From: Dehalococcoidia bacterium LH_S1
Lineage (GTDB): Bacteria > Chloroflexota > Dehalococcoidia > SZUA-161 > SpSt-899
Length of the DNA stretch: 43,133 nucleotides
NCBI GenBank assembly: GCA_023660035.1
Contig: JAGXOF010000001.1
Coordinates: forward strand, 1-43,133
Direction of reading: 5' to 3'
Part shown: piece after piece, positions 25,117 through 33,598 of the stretch
How the letters are laid out: the number at the start of each line of letters is the position of its first letter
Numbering within the stretch: position 1 is the first letter of the stretch
Notes under the pieces: generated by a model
Databases searched by the model: none
Told to the model about the DNA's origin: nothing
The model's input: only the letters and a program-made list of their open reading frames with translations
Translations under genes and position numbers: made by a program

Positions 25117-25760
25117 ATGACTTACAACAGGACCGGCGTAGCATATCTTCCCCTGCACGGGGGCAAAGCTCCACGGTGGCTTTTCGAGCGAATGAGGAAA
25201 CTCGCGCGTGAGGTGAGCATAGTCATCGTGGAAGAATATGGCCCTGATGAGATGTTGCGCAAGATGCCCGATCCCTTCTGGTTTCAGGCCTTCGGCTGTG
25301 CTCTGGGATTTGATTGGAATTCGAGCGGATTAACTACTACGGTGTGCGGCGCGCTGAAAGAGGGCGTTCGCGATATCCAGCGGCAACTGGGTATATTTGT
25401 TGCAGGTGGGAAGGGCAATACTTCAAGGCAAACGCCAAAAGAGATACAATCTTTTGCGCATCTGGTCAGAGATGGGGCTTCTTCTCTGGAGTACGATAGC
25501 AGGATGGTGGGTTAGGCCCCAAGACCATCCGTGCCCTATCGTTGCTTTCCGAGCTTATCCACGGAGTTCCGCCCAGCTTTATCGACCCTGCCAGGTTCAG
25601 TTTTGCGCACGGAGGTAAGGATGGGTATCCGTACCCTGTTGACCGCCAGACGTATGATAAAAGCATTGAGCTTTTGAGGAAGGCGGTGTCGCGGGCAAGA
25701 ATTGAAGGGACCGAGAAGAGCAAGGCTATTCATCGCCTTGACGATCGATACCTGCGTTAA
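25117..25760 (+). pseudogene. DUF763 family gene with internal deletion and frameshift
   Basis: The first 132 codons match the start of DUF763 proteins (LPLHGGKAPRWLF, EEYGPDEMLRKM, DPFWFQAFGCALGFDW, TTTVCGALKEG, GIFVAGGKGNTSR), then hit TAG at 25513-25515. In the next frame from about 25509 the C-terminal part of the same family continues (GLGPKTIRALSLLSELIHG, FSFAHGGKDGYPYPVDR, YDKSIELLRKAV) to TAA at 25758-25760. The middle of the family, by memory roughly 150-200 residues, is gone. The join lies near 25500-25515 and changes frame, so a full product is impossible. An 8-bp hairpin (25084-25091/25097-25104) lies just upstream of the start. The 3' end contains the promoter of tRNA-His. Confidence 0.8.
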
Positions 25761-25767
25761 CTATAAT
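25738..25767 (+). promoter_or_regulatory. promoter for tRNA-His
   Basis: TTGACG (25738-25743) and TATAAT (25762-25767) are spaced by 18 bases, inside the 3' end of the DUF763 pseudogene. The predicted start near 25774 is about 55 bases upstream of the tRNA. Confidence 0.65.
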
Positions 25768-25827
25768 AGTTGTTGTAGGGAGTTGTGCGATGCTTCCTGG
25801 TGAAAAGCTAGGAGTCTCCAACCTTAT

Positions 25828-25901
25828 GGTGAGTGTGGCCTAGCGGTTAAGGCGCCAGGTTGTGGCCCTGGAGATCAAGGGTTCAAATCCCTTCACTCAC
25901 C
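25828..25901 (+). tRNA. tRNA-His (anticodon GTG)
   Basis: It folds as a cloverleaf: acceptor stem 25829-25835 with 25894-25900, D stem GCC/GGC, anticodon stem CCAGG/CCTGG around loop TTGTGGC, and T stem AAGGG/CCCTT around TTCAAAT. The extra 5' G (25828) opposite C73 (25901) is the identity mark of tRNA-His. CCA is not encoded. The 3' end overlaps the stop of the nitroreductase on the other strand. Confidence 0.95.
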
Positions 25902-26504
25902 CGTTATTCCTTTATCTATTCCTCGCCTGTGTTGAGTGATGGTCCATATCCTGGTTTTCTTGATGAAGTCATTGACCTCCTCATCGGTGTGGAAATCTTC
26001 CTTGCCACAGTAATCATGGTGTACCATCTTCTTTCTATCCCTTAGGAATTTCTCTCCCTCAGCTACGGCAAGGCTCATATACAGGTAGGCGTTGGCCAGG
26101 CTGGATGTATATATCGTTTGCCTGCGTTCGGCGTCGTAGCGCATTGATGTAGGTAGACCTATCTGTGTTGGGGTGTCACCGAGAAGAAGGATAAAGACCG
26201 GCGCATTGCGAAAGTCCATCTCTAGGTCACGGGCGGGGTGACTCGGGACCTGTTGCCATTCTTCCCGGGCCTTCTCCGTTTTCATAATAAGCTTATGATA
26301 GTCATGAATCCACTGCAAAATGCTGTCTCTTAACGATTTATCTTTGATCATGACGAATTCCCATGGCTGTAAATTATAGCCGGAAGGAGCCCAGCGAGCC
26401 GCTTCGATAATCATATCCATGTATTCATCGGGAATGGGGTCTGACTTGAAGCGGCGTATGGTTCGCCTGTTCTTAACGAGGTCCAGAAGGTTGTTGTAGT
26501 CCAT
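25893..26504 (-). CDS. nitroreductase family protein, internally shortened
   Basis: The N-terminal half is a normal FMN-dependent nitroreductase: RRTIRRF at 13-19, APSGYNLQPW at 39-48, and SSLANAYLYMSLA near 134-146. The C-terminal end (LRDRKKMVHHDYCG...FHTDEEVNDFI and WTITQHRR) also matches the tail of family members. Between them, at about 147-152, the stretch that normally carries the second flavin-contact helices (the SQWVSA-type region, by memory some 50-60 residues) is missing. The frame is kept, giving 203 residues. Activity is doubtful. GGGGGG before the ATG supports the start. The stop overlaps tRNA-His by a few bases in antisense. Confidence 0.75.
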   Translation of the reverse strand: MDYNNLLDLVKNRRTIRRFKSDPIPDEYMDMIIEAARWAPSGYNLQPWEFVMIKDKSLRDSILQWIHDYHKLIMKTEKAREEWQQVPSHPARDLEMDFRNAPVFILLLGDTPTQIGLPTSMRYDAERRQTIYTSSLANAYLYMSLAVAEGEKFLRDRKKMVHHDYCGKEDFHTDEEVNDFIKKTRIWTITQHRRGIDKGITGE

Positions 26505-26821
26505 ATATTCCCCCCTTATCAGCAGGTCTTACCTGTAGTATAAATACTCATGCTTGAGAAATCAACGGATGGATTGTAGAGTAGCATTTCGCATGCCGCC
26601 TTTTCATGATGGCGTGGTGAATAGACCAGGGCGATGCGCCACAAGGGGGCTTCTGTCACTCAAACTCTTAAGGTTCCTTCCTCCGTTGGAACAAGGATTT
26701 CTCCCTTAGGTCGAAATGACACCGTACTATGCCTGGTAATTCTAACTGTCAATCGGGATACTTAGCCCGGTGTCTAGGCTCACTATGAGCCTATTACAAT
26801 TTACACAGGGAACTGGCTATG
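26505..26821. other. intergenic region without a recognisable gene
   Basis: The spacer between the divergent nitroreductase and rpsO is about 470 bases. Apart from the small repeat at 26654-26721 and the rpsO promoter at 26822-26851, I see no open frame with a ribosome-binding site and no RNA gene here. Confidence 0.5.
26654..26721. repeat. small intergenic repeat, relative of the unit at 12105
   Basis: This 68-base unit begins TGTCACT and ends AAATGACA, so its ends are inverted copies. It contains GGATTTCTCCC and an imperfect inner inverted repeat (GGTTCC with GGAAC). Its size and end bases resemble the unit at 12105-12176. Membership in one family is inference. Confidence 0.4.
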
Positions 26822-26851
26822 TTAGAATTATATCTTTGAAAGAGTTATAAT
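26822..26851 (+). promoter_or_regulatory. promoter for rpsO-pnp
   Basis: TTAGAA (26822-26827) and TATAAT (26846-26851) are spaced by 18 bases. The leader of about 115 bases that follows includes a 12-bp palindrome CTTAAATTTAAG at 26902-26913. S15 often regulates its own leader in other bacteria; no known S15 pseudoknot was recognised here. Confidence 0.5.
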
Positions 26852-26973
26852 TAAATAGGTGAATGTGTACTTATTTTGTTCATAGAGCAGTGTGGTATTC
26901 GCTTAAATTTAAGTAGGCTGAAGTGCTGTCGATTGCTCGGAAGAAAATATGTGAATAATTAACGAGGGTGAAA

Positions 26974-27240
26974 ATGTTAGAAAAGGAACAGAAACAGTCT
27001 ATCATGGAAAAAACCAGGGTTCACGAGAAGGATACGGGTTCCCCGGAGGTTCAAATCGGTATCCTCACCGAGAGGATAAGCGAATTGACGAATCACATGA
27101 GGCAACACAAGCATGATCATCATTCACAGCGGGGACTCATGAACCTCGTGGAGCGAAGGCGCCGCCTGATGAGGTACCTGAGAAGGTATAATCCGGAGAA
27201 TTACAGGGAACTGGTAAATAAGCTCAAACTGCGTGGGTAA
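26974..27240 (+). CDS. rpsO: 30S ribosomal protein S15
   Basis: This 88-residue protein is the standard S15 length. Typical S15 segments are DTGSPEVQIGILTERI, HKHDHHSQRGLMNLV, RRRRLMRYL and Y..LVNKLKLRG. It binds 16S rRNA and nucleates the platform of the small subunit. The start is the ATG at 26974 with GAGGGTG (26964-26970) before it; an in-frame GTG at 26968 is inside that site. pnp follows 51 bases later, the usual arrangement. Confidence 0.97.
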   Translation: MLEKEQKQSIMEKTRVHEKDTGSPEVQIGILTERISELTNHMRQHKHDHHSQRGLMNLVERRRRLMRYLRRYNPENYRELVNKLKLRG

Positions 27241-27291
27241 TATACGGTATTCGCAGAAAAATAGTTTTAGGATTGAAAGAAGGTTTTGTAT

Positions 27292-29502
27292 ATGTTGGAT
27301 ATAGATAATATTTTGGAAACAGAGGTCGGTGGACGGCAGCTTGTTATTGAGGGAGGGAAGCTTGCAGGGCAAGCGGCTGGGGCGGTTACTGTCCATTATG
27401 GCGACACGGTAATTCTGGTCACTGCTTGTGTGAGTGATAAGCCTAGAGAGGGAGCGGATTTCCTGCCGCTTACAGTGGATTTTGAGGAGAGGTTGTATGC
27501 GGCGGGTAAGATACCCGGTAGCTTCTTCCGCAGAGAGGGAAGGCCTACTCAAGATGCAACGATCGCGGCACGGCTTATCGATAGACCTATACGTCCTTTG
27601 TTCCCCAAGGGTTTCCATAATGAACTACAGGTCATAGTGACGGTGCTCTCGGCTGATCAAGAGAATGACCCTGGTGTGTTGGCCATAGCTGGGGCATCAG
27701 CGGCGCTAGGGATTTCGCAAATCCCCTTTGCGGGGCCCCTTAGCGCGGTTCGGGTAGGATATGTGGATGGTGAGTTTGTGGCCAATCCTACCTTCTCTCA
27801 ACTCGAAAACAGTGAGCTTGACCTGGTAGTCGCAGGGACGGAAGATGCGGTTATCATGGTTGAAGCCGGCGCTCAGGAAGTAAGTGAAAAGACCGCGCTC
27901 GAAGCTATCAAATTCGGGCAGGCGATTAATGAGAGGATCTGCAAAGATCAGGAGTCATTCATCAGTGCAAATGGGAAACCCAAGATGGAATTTGAGCCTT
28001 CCCCTCCTAATGAAAAGCTCCAGGCGGAGACTGATACTGTTTTGAGAGAGGTTTTCTCGGATGGGGTTGTTGGAATAAGCCGGGATGAACGTCACAGGAA
28101 AACGGACCTTGCCAAGATTAAATTGCTGGAGCAACAGGATGATGGGCGAACCGAACAGGAAGTTGATGAGATAGTGGATGGGTGGATGAAAAGCACCCTC
28201 AGACAGGCTGTCCTGGAACAGGGGACTCGCATCAGTGGCCGTGGCTTAACGGAGATTCGCCCGATTGAATGTGAGGTAGGAACGCTTCTGCGAACTCATG
28301 GGTCTGGGCTCTTTACCCGTGGTGAAACGCAGGTTCTCACGGTAACCACACTTGGTTCTCCCAGAGAGGAACAGAGCCTTGATAGTCTGAGTCCGGAGGT
28401 GACAAAGCGTTATATGCACCATTATAATTTTCCTCCCTTCAGTACTGGGGAAGTGAAGAGGATAGGGACGGGACGCAGGGAGATTGGCCACGGAGCTCTG
28501 GCAGAGCGGGCACTGCTTCCTGTTATTCCCGATAAGGAAGTATTCCCTTATGCCATTCGGCTTGTCTCTGAGGTTTTGAGCTCTAACGGTAGTACTTCCA
28601 TGGCTTCGGTGTGTGGCAGTACCCTTTCCCTGATGGATGCAGGTGTACCCATTAAAGCTCCTGTGGCGGGAATCGCTATGGGCCTTATTACCGGCGAGGA
28701 TGGCAAACATGCTGTGCTTACCGACATAGAAGGCATGGAGGATTTCTTTGGGGACATGGACTTCAAGGTGGCCGGTACCGTTGAGGGGATTACCGCATTG
28801 CAGATGGATTTGAAACTGAAGGGCATAGCATATGATATTGTTGAGACCGGGCTCAAGCAGGCGCGGGATGCCCGGCTTTTCGTTCTCCAGAGAATGGGTG
28901 AAACGATAAGTGCCAGCAGACCTCATCTCAGCCGATATGCCCCCAAGATGACAAGGTTAACCATTCCTCAGGAGAAGGTTCGTGATGTGATTGGCCCTGG
29001 TGGCAGGGTCGTGAAGTCTATTATTCAGGATAGCGGTGCCAATATTGATGTCGATTCTGCCGGGACCGTTACGATCGGTGCTCCTGATGAGGAATCTTGC
29101 CAGAAAGCGGTGAGTATCGTAGAAGGCCTGACCAAGGACCCGCAAGTTGGAGAGATTTATACGGGTAAGGTAAACTCTATTACCAGTTTTGGTGCATTTG
29201 TTGAGATACTCCCTGGTAGAGATGGACTTGTGCACATCAGCGAACTGGAACACTATCATGTGCGGAGTGTCGAGGATGTTCTTTCTTTGCGGGATGAGGT
29301 TACCGTTAAGGTGATTGGATTTGATCCTCAGGGGAAGATAAAGCTTTCCAGAAAGGCCTTGTTCGACAAGCCGGAGGGCACAGCCGGCGAAGAGGGTGAT
29401 AGCGGAGGGCACTCCTCCGGTAAATTCAAGGGTGGTAAAAGACCAGCCCGCTCAGCTGACTCCTCCAGGAAGTCTTCGGAGGGCAAGCGAAGGTTTTCCT
29501 GA
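27292..29502 (+). CDS. pnp: polyribonucleotide nucleotidyltransferase (PNPase)
   Basis: This 736-residue phosphorolytic 3'-5' RNA exonuclease acts in mRNA decay. It has two RNase PH-like halves, with FFRREGRPTQDA in the first and FPPFSTGEVKRIGTGRREIGHG in the second. A KH domain (IPQEKVRDVIGPGGRVVKSI) and an S1 domain (GKVNSITSFGAFVEILPG...LVHISEL) follow. The tail after S1 is glycine-, serine- and lysine-rich. The start is the ATG at 27292 with AAGAAGG at a good distance; the upstream TTG at 27286 is less likely. It is downstream of rpsO. Confidence 0.97.
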   Translation: MLDIDNILETEVGGRQLVIEGGKLAGQAAGAVTVHYGDTVILVTACVSDKPREGADFLPLTVDFEERLYAAGKIPGSFFRREGRPTQDATIAARLIDRPIRPLFPKGFHNELQVIVTVLSADQENDPGVLAIAGASAALGISQIPFAGPLSAVRVGYVDGEFVANPTFSQLENSELDLVVAGTEDAVIMVEAGAQEVSEKTALEAIKFGQAINERICKDQESFISANGKPKMEFEPSPPNEKLQAETDTVLREVFSDGVVGISRDERHRKTDLAKIKLLEQQDDGRTEQEVDEIVDGWMKSTLRQAVLEQGTRISGRGLTEIRPIECEVGTLLRTHGSGLFTRGETQVLTVTTLGSPREEQSLDSLSPEVTKRYMHHYNFPPFSTGEVKRIGTGRREIGHGALAERALLPVIPDKEVFPYAIRLVSEVLSSNGSTSMASVCGSTLSLMDAGVPIKAPVAGIAMGLITGEDGKHAVLTDIEGMEDFFGDMDFKVAGTVEGITALQMDLKLKGIAYDIVETGLKQARDARLFVLQRMGETISASRPHLSRYAPKMTRLTIPQEKVRDVIGPGGRVVKSIIQDSGANIDVDSAGTVTIGAPDEESCQKAVSIVEGLTKDPQVGEIYTGKVNSITSFGAFVEILPGRDGLVHISELEHYHVRSVEDVLSLRDEVTVKVIGFDPQGKIKLSRKALFDKPEGTAGEEGDSGGHSSGKFKGGKRPARSADSSRKSSEGKRRFS

Positions 29503-29703
29503 TACAGTTCATTAAATCATTATCTGAACTGGCATTCTCTGTCCGCCTTGTGAGGTAGTGATCTTTATTTTCCTGACATACAGATTGCTTCCTCACGGTT
29601 TTAAATGGATTCGCTTATGTGTTGTAGAGAGAAGCTATTTGGGAGTATTGTTTTGGTGAATGGCGGATGAAGGGTTTGCCAGCATGAAAGAAAGGTCTTG
29701 TAG

Positions 29704-30495
29704 ATGATAAAGGTCGTTGTTCATGGTGCTCTGGGGAGGATGGGGCAAGCGGTCGTAAATGCCGTTTGTGGCGCCCCCGAACTGCAACTCGCGGGAGCGG
29801 TTGATATAAAAGCTGATCGGGATACGCTTCAAGTGCCGGATGGTGCGGGCGAGATCCCCCTTTTTGCGAATATTGGAACATTTCTTGAGAATTTCACCCC
29901 TGATGTGATGGTGGATTTTACACAGCATGATGTGGTCATGCCCGCGATACGTACTGCAACTGAAAATAAGGTGAATGTAGTCATAGGTACCACTGGCATG
30001 TCCGATGATGATTTTGATGAAATAGACAGGCTGTCACGTCAGCACGATGTCGGCGCCGTTGTGGCTCCCAATTTCTCACTGGGAGCTGTCCTGATGATGT
30101 ACCTATCCCGTATAGCTGCGAGGTTTTTTGACTATGCCGAGATAGTGGAGATGCACCATGAGAAGAAGCTGGATTCTCCTTCGGGAACCGCAGTGACAAC
30201 CGCAAAAGAGATGGCCAGGGCCAGGGAAGCTGACTTCATTCACCCCGAGTCACAAAAGGAAAACTTGCCTGGAGGACGAGGGGCTGATCTCAGCGGTATC
30301 GCCATACACAGCGTGCGCTCGCCGGGGTTCGTAGCCAGCCAGGAAGTGATTCTGGGAACGCTTGGCCAGACTCTTCGTATTCGCCATGATCAGATCAATA
30401 GAGAAGGTTATGGCCCTGGAATTGTATTGGCTGTAAAAGAAGTAGTGAAATTGAAGGGTTTGGTTGTTGGTCTGGACAAGCTTATGGGATTGTGA
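29704..30495 (+). CDS. dapB: 4-hydroxy-tetrahydrodipicolinate reductase
   Basis: This 263-residue NAD(P)H-dependent reductase of the diaminopimelate/lysine pathway has an N-terminal Rossmann motif VVHGALGRMGQAV (4-16), VDFTQ, GTTGM and the substrate/catalytic motif EMHHEKKLDSPSGTA (the family usually has DAPSGTA). The C-terminal segment FVASQEVILGTLGQTLRIRHD is typical. It is followed by asd and dapA, which together give the pathway from aspartyl phosphate to the tetrahydrodipicolinate step. The 200-base spacer after pnp suggests a separate promoter or read-through. Confidence 0.95.
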   Translation: MIKVVVHGALGRMGQAVVNAVCGAPELQLAGAVDIKADRDTLQVPDGAGEIPLFANIGTFLENFTPDVMVDFTQHDVVMPAIRTATENKVNVVIGTTGMSDDDFDEIDRLSRQHDVGAVVAPNFSLGAVLMMYLSRIAARFFDYAEIVEMHHEKKLDSPSGTAVTTAKEMARAREADFIHPESQKENLPGGRGADLSGIAIHSVRSPGFVASQEVILGTLGQTLRIRHDQINREGYGPGIVLAVKEVVKLKGLVVGLDKLMGL

Positions 30496-30564
30496 TAAGG
30501 TATTCCGTGCTTGAATCCGCTTCGGATGAGCTCTGGGCGGAAGATATTGCGTTCTGGGGGTAAC

Positions 30565-31578
30565 ATGCATGATGTAAGAGTAGCTATTCTTGGTGCCACG
30601 GGACTTGTGGGACAGGAATTCGTAAAGATACTCAAGGAACGTAATTTCCCTATGTCCTCTCTTCGTCTCCTTGCATCCGGTGCTTCGGCTGGGAAGAGAA
30701 TCCTCGTGGGGAACGATGAGGGGGAGGTTGAGGAGACAACCAGCGAGTCCTTTGGCGGTATCGATTTAGCACTTTTTTCCGCCGGGGCCGGGGCAAGCCG
30801 TACCTTCGCTCCTGAGGCAGTAAAAGCGGGGGCGGTGGTTGTGGATAACAGCTCTGCCTTCAGGATGGAGGAGGATGTCCCACTCGTGGTGCCAGAGATA
30901 AATCCTGAGGATGCGGATCACCATCATGGTATCATCGCTAATCCTAACTGTTCTACAATCCAGATGGTAGTGGCACTTTATCCTTTGCATAGAGTCAATC
31001 TCATTAAGCGAATAGTTGTGGATACTTATCAGGCTGTCTCAGGCAGCGGGAAAGAGGCGATGGAGGAGTTGGCCAATCAGGCCTCGGCGTTGATGGAAGG
31101 GAAAATGGTAACACCGCACGTTTATCCTCATCAGATCGCTTTTAATGTTTTGCCGCAGGTTGATGTGTTTCTGGACAACGGGTATTCTAAAGAGGAGTGG
31201 AAACTGGTGCAGGAAACGCGGAAAATCATGCATGCTGATGGTCTCAAGATCTCCGCGACGTGTGCACGAGTTCCTGTACACGTGGGTCATAGCGAGGCTG
31301 CACATGTGGAGTTTACCAAACCCATGGATCCTGGTGAGGCGCGCGGAATACTGGAGAATTCGCGGGGGATTGTGGTGTTTGATGATTTAGATATTAACCT
31401 CTACCCGCTGGCGCAATCCGCTGAGGGAAGGGATGAGGTCTTCGTTGGGCGCATACGCAGTGATGCTTCCCATCCTAACGGATTGGTAATGTGGATCGTA
31501 TCCGACAATCTGCGCAAGGGAGCTGCCCTTAATGCTGTCCAGATCGCGGAGGAGTTGACGAAAAGGAATTTAATATAG
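30565..31578 (+). CDS. asd: aspartate-semialdehyde dehydrogenase
   Basis: This 337-residue enzyme converts aspartyl phosphate to aspartate semialdehyde, the branch point for lysine, threonine and methionine. GATGLVG is at 10-16, the catalytic Cys is Cys129 in ANPNCSTIQM, and later SGSGKEA and RVPVHVGHSEAAHVEF carry substrate-binding residues. The start at 30565 is chosen because GGGGGT lies immediately upstream and the usual N-terminus of the family begins there; the frame is open from 30511. It stands between dapB and dapA. Confidence 0.95.
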   Translation: MHDVRVAILGATGLVGQEFVKILKERNFPMSSLRLLASGASAGKRILVGNDEGEVEETTSESFGGIDLALFSAGAGASRTFAPEAVKAGAVVVDNSSAFRMEEDVPLVVPEINPEDADHHHGIIANPNCSTIQMVVALYPLHRVNLIKRIVVDTYQAVSGSGKEAMEELANQASALMEGKMVTPHVYPHQIAFNVLPQVDVFLDNGYSKEEWKLVQETRKIMHADGLKISATCARVPVHVGHSEAAHVEFTKPMDPGEARGILENSRGIVVFDDLDINLYPLAQSAEGRDEVFVGRIRSDASHPNGLVMWIVSDNLRKGAALNAVQIAEELTKRNLI

Positions 31579-31601
31579 TATACAAATGGAAGGGAGTTTA
31601 C

Positions 31602-32492
31602 ATGGCAAAGCTTGGTCGCCTTCTCACAGCTATGGTCACGCCGTTTGATGAAGACGGTAAGGTGAATTACGAACAGGCCAAGAAGCTGGCATTGGCTCTG
31701 CTGGACTCGGGAAGCGATGGTGTAGTGGTTGTGGGGACTACCGGGGAGTCACCTACCCTTATTCGTGATGAGGAGAAGCATTTGTTTGCTGAGGTGAAAT
31801 CCGCGGTAGGTGAGCGAGGTGTCGTGGTGGCTGGGACGGGCAGTAACAGCACTACGGAGGCTTTGGAGGCAACCAAGCAAGCAGAGAAAATCGGAGTTGA
31901 TGCATGCCTGCTTGTGGTGCCATATTATAATAAGCCGACTCAGGAAGGTTTATATGAGCACTTCAAAACCGTAGCCGAGAGCACCCGTTTGCCTTGTATA
32001 CTGTACAACGTGCCGGGCCGCACGGTCGCCGGGCTGTCGGCGGACACCGCTATCAGGCTCTCTCGTATAGATAATATTGTGGGGATAAAGGAAGCTAGCA
32101 GCAATTTCAATCAGATAGCCAGGATCATAAGTGGTGCTGACGAGGACTTTTTGGTTTACAGTGGCAACGACCATGACACGCTGCCCGTACTGTCTGTGGG
32201 TGGTTATGGAGTTATAAGTGTGGCTTCACATTTGGTTGGGCTGCAGATAAAAGGGATGATAAATAGTGTCGCTGAAGGGCGGATAGAAGAAGCTGGAAGG
32301 ATCCATCGCGGGCTTCTTCCTTTATTTGATGTCCTCTTTGCCGGTGCCAATCCGATGCCGGTCAAATATGCGCTTGATCAGGTGGGATTTCAGGTGGGTA
32401 AACCTCGTCTTCCTCTTACTATGCCCGATGAGAAAACAATGGTCCTGATACGGGATACCCTGAAGGAGTACAAGCTGGATCTCCCGGTATAA
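31602..32492 (+). CDS. dapA: 4-hydroxy-tetrahydrodipicolinate synthase
   Basis: This 296-residue TIM-barrel aldolase condenses pyruvate with aspartate semialdehyde. The Schiff-base lysine is Lys163 in IVGIKEASSN, the catalytic Tyr is Tyr135 in LYNVPGR, and the pyruvate-site GTTGE is at 45-49. It has full family length. GGAAGGGAG precedes the ATG. It is third in the dapB-asd-dapA group and is probably co-transcribed, with a 23-base gap after asd. Confidence 0.95.
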   Translation: MAKLGRLLTAMVTPFDEDGKVNYEQAKKLALALLDSGSDGVVVVGTTGESPTLIRDEEKHLFAEVKSAVGERGVVVAGTGSNSTTEALEATKQAEKIGVDACLLVVPYYNKPTQEGLYEHFKTVAESTRLPCILYNVPGRTVAGLSADTAIRLSRIDNIVGIKEASSNFNQIARIISGADEDFLVYSGNDHDTLPVLSVGGYGVISVASHLVGLQIKGMINSVAEGRIEEAGRIHRGLLPLFDVLFAGANPMPVKYALDQVGFQVGKPRLPLTMPDEKTMVLIRDTLKEYKLDLPV

Positions 32493-32548
32493 AGCGGGCT
32501 TGAAGTGCTTTCTGGATATCAATACTATCTGTCTCCATCTTGAAGACA

Positions 32549-33106
32549 ATGAGAGTAATTGCCGGAGAGTCTAAAGGGCATCCCTTAAAGTGGCCGAAGA
32601 CACCACATATTCGTCCGACCAGTGAGATAGTCCGCGAGGCGATTTTTTCCAGTTTGGGCTCCCTCGTTGTTGATTGGTCTCGGATATTGGATCTGTATGC
32701 CGGGACGGGGGCACTCGGTATTGAGGCTTTAAGCCGGGGTGGAGGAGAGGTAGACTTTGTGGAGAAGGATCGTAGATGCTGCGCGTTTATCAAATCTAAT
32801 TTAAGGGCTACGGGGCTTCTGCAGAGAGCTCAGGTTTATTGTGTGGATGCTGGACGGGCTATTGATGTTCTCGAGGGCTTGTACGGTCTTATTTTACTGG
32901 ACCCGCCATATGAGGACCCTTATCGAGATAGGATGATGAGAGAGCTTGTGAATTCGCATTTGGTGAGTGAGGAGAGTACGGTTGTGATAGAGCATCCCTC
33001 CAAGTGTACTCCAGAGGGAGAATATGGGAATTTTCAGATTGTTAGGACTATTCGGCATGGCGACACACGTGTTTCAATATTCCAGTTTACAAGGAGGGAG
33101 AATTGA
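32549..33106 (+). CDS. rsmD: 16S rRNA (guanine966-N2)-methyltransferase
   Basis: This 185-residue class I methyltransferase has RVIAGESKGHPLK at the start, the RPTSEIVREAIFSSL segment typical of RsmD, motif I LDLYAGTGALGIEALSRG, and the catalytic motif LLDPPY. It methylates G966 of 16S rRNA. The start is the ATG at 32549; an in-frame TTG at 32540 has no ribosome site. It overlaps coaD by four bases, a common bacterial pairing. Confidence 0.92.
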   Translation: MRVIAGESKGHPLKWPKTPHIRPTSEIVREAIFSSLGSLVVDWSRILDLYAGTGALGIEALSRGGGEVDFVEKDRRCCAFIKSNLRATGLLQRAQVYCVDAGRAIDVLEGLYGLILLDPPYEDPYRDRMMRELVNSHLVSEESTVVIEHPSKCTPEGEYGNFQIVRTIRHGDTRVSIFQFTRREN

Positions 33107-33588
33107 CTATTGCTCTTTATCCTGGGAGTTTCGATCCAGTTACCTACGGGCACATTGATATAGTTTCGCGGGCTGTGGAGGTATTTGAGGAACTCGTTAT
33201 TGGCGTCTTCACCATTCCCCGGAAGAACCTTCTTTTTACGTCTGAGGAGAGGGTAGAGTTGATGAAGAAGGCGGTAGGGCATATATCCAATGTAAGAGTC
33301 GAAGCATATGCTGATCTAACTGTTAATTTTGCCAAGAGATGCAATGCTAAGGTAATTGTGCGTGGATTGCGGATGAGTGGTGACTTTGAGGGTGAGTTCG
33401 AGATGGCGTTGATGAATAAGAAAGTGGCCCCTGAGATAGAGGTAATGTGTATGATGACCAATGCACAGTACCAGTTTGTCAGCTCCAGCCTTCTAAAGGA
33501 AGTAGCTGAGCTTGGTGGATGCGTTGAGCATTTCGTGCCTAAGCACGTCGCTACCGCTCTCAGAGAGAAGCTCTATACTACACAGTGA
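33103..33588 (+). CDS. coaD: phosphopantetheine adenylyltransferase
   Basis: This 161-residue enzyme carries out the penultimate step of coenzyme A synthesis. YPGSFDPVTYGHIDI carries the nucleotidyltransferase TxGH motif (Thr14-His17), RGLRMSGDFEGEFEMALMN is the family signature, and the C-terminal QFVSSSLLKEVAELGG matches the SSS-x-x-KE loop. It starts with TTG inside TTGA, overlapping the rsmD stop, with AAGGAGGGAG directly upstream. It converges on ilvE with only 10 bases between. Confidence 0.95.
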   Translation: MTIALYPGSFDPVTYGHIDIVSRAVEVFEELVIGVFTIPRKNLLFTSEERVELMKKAVGHISNVRVEAYADLTVNFAKRCNAKVIVRGLRMSGDFEGEFEMALMNKKVAPEIEVMCMMTNAQYQFVSSSLLKEVAELGGCVEHFVPKHVATALREKLYTTQ

Positions 33589-33598
33589 GGCTTGCGCT

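Noticed and set aside
28246..28926. Minus-strand frame of 226 codons opposite pnp
   Set aside because: Antisense to well-conserved PNPase coding sequence, no ribosome site and no family features.
29505..29603. Inverted repeats CAGTTCA/TGAACTG and GTGAGG/CCTCAC after pnp considered as a terminator
   Set aside because: Stems are short with long loops and only a weak T-run; read-through into dapB cannot be excluded.
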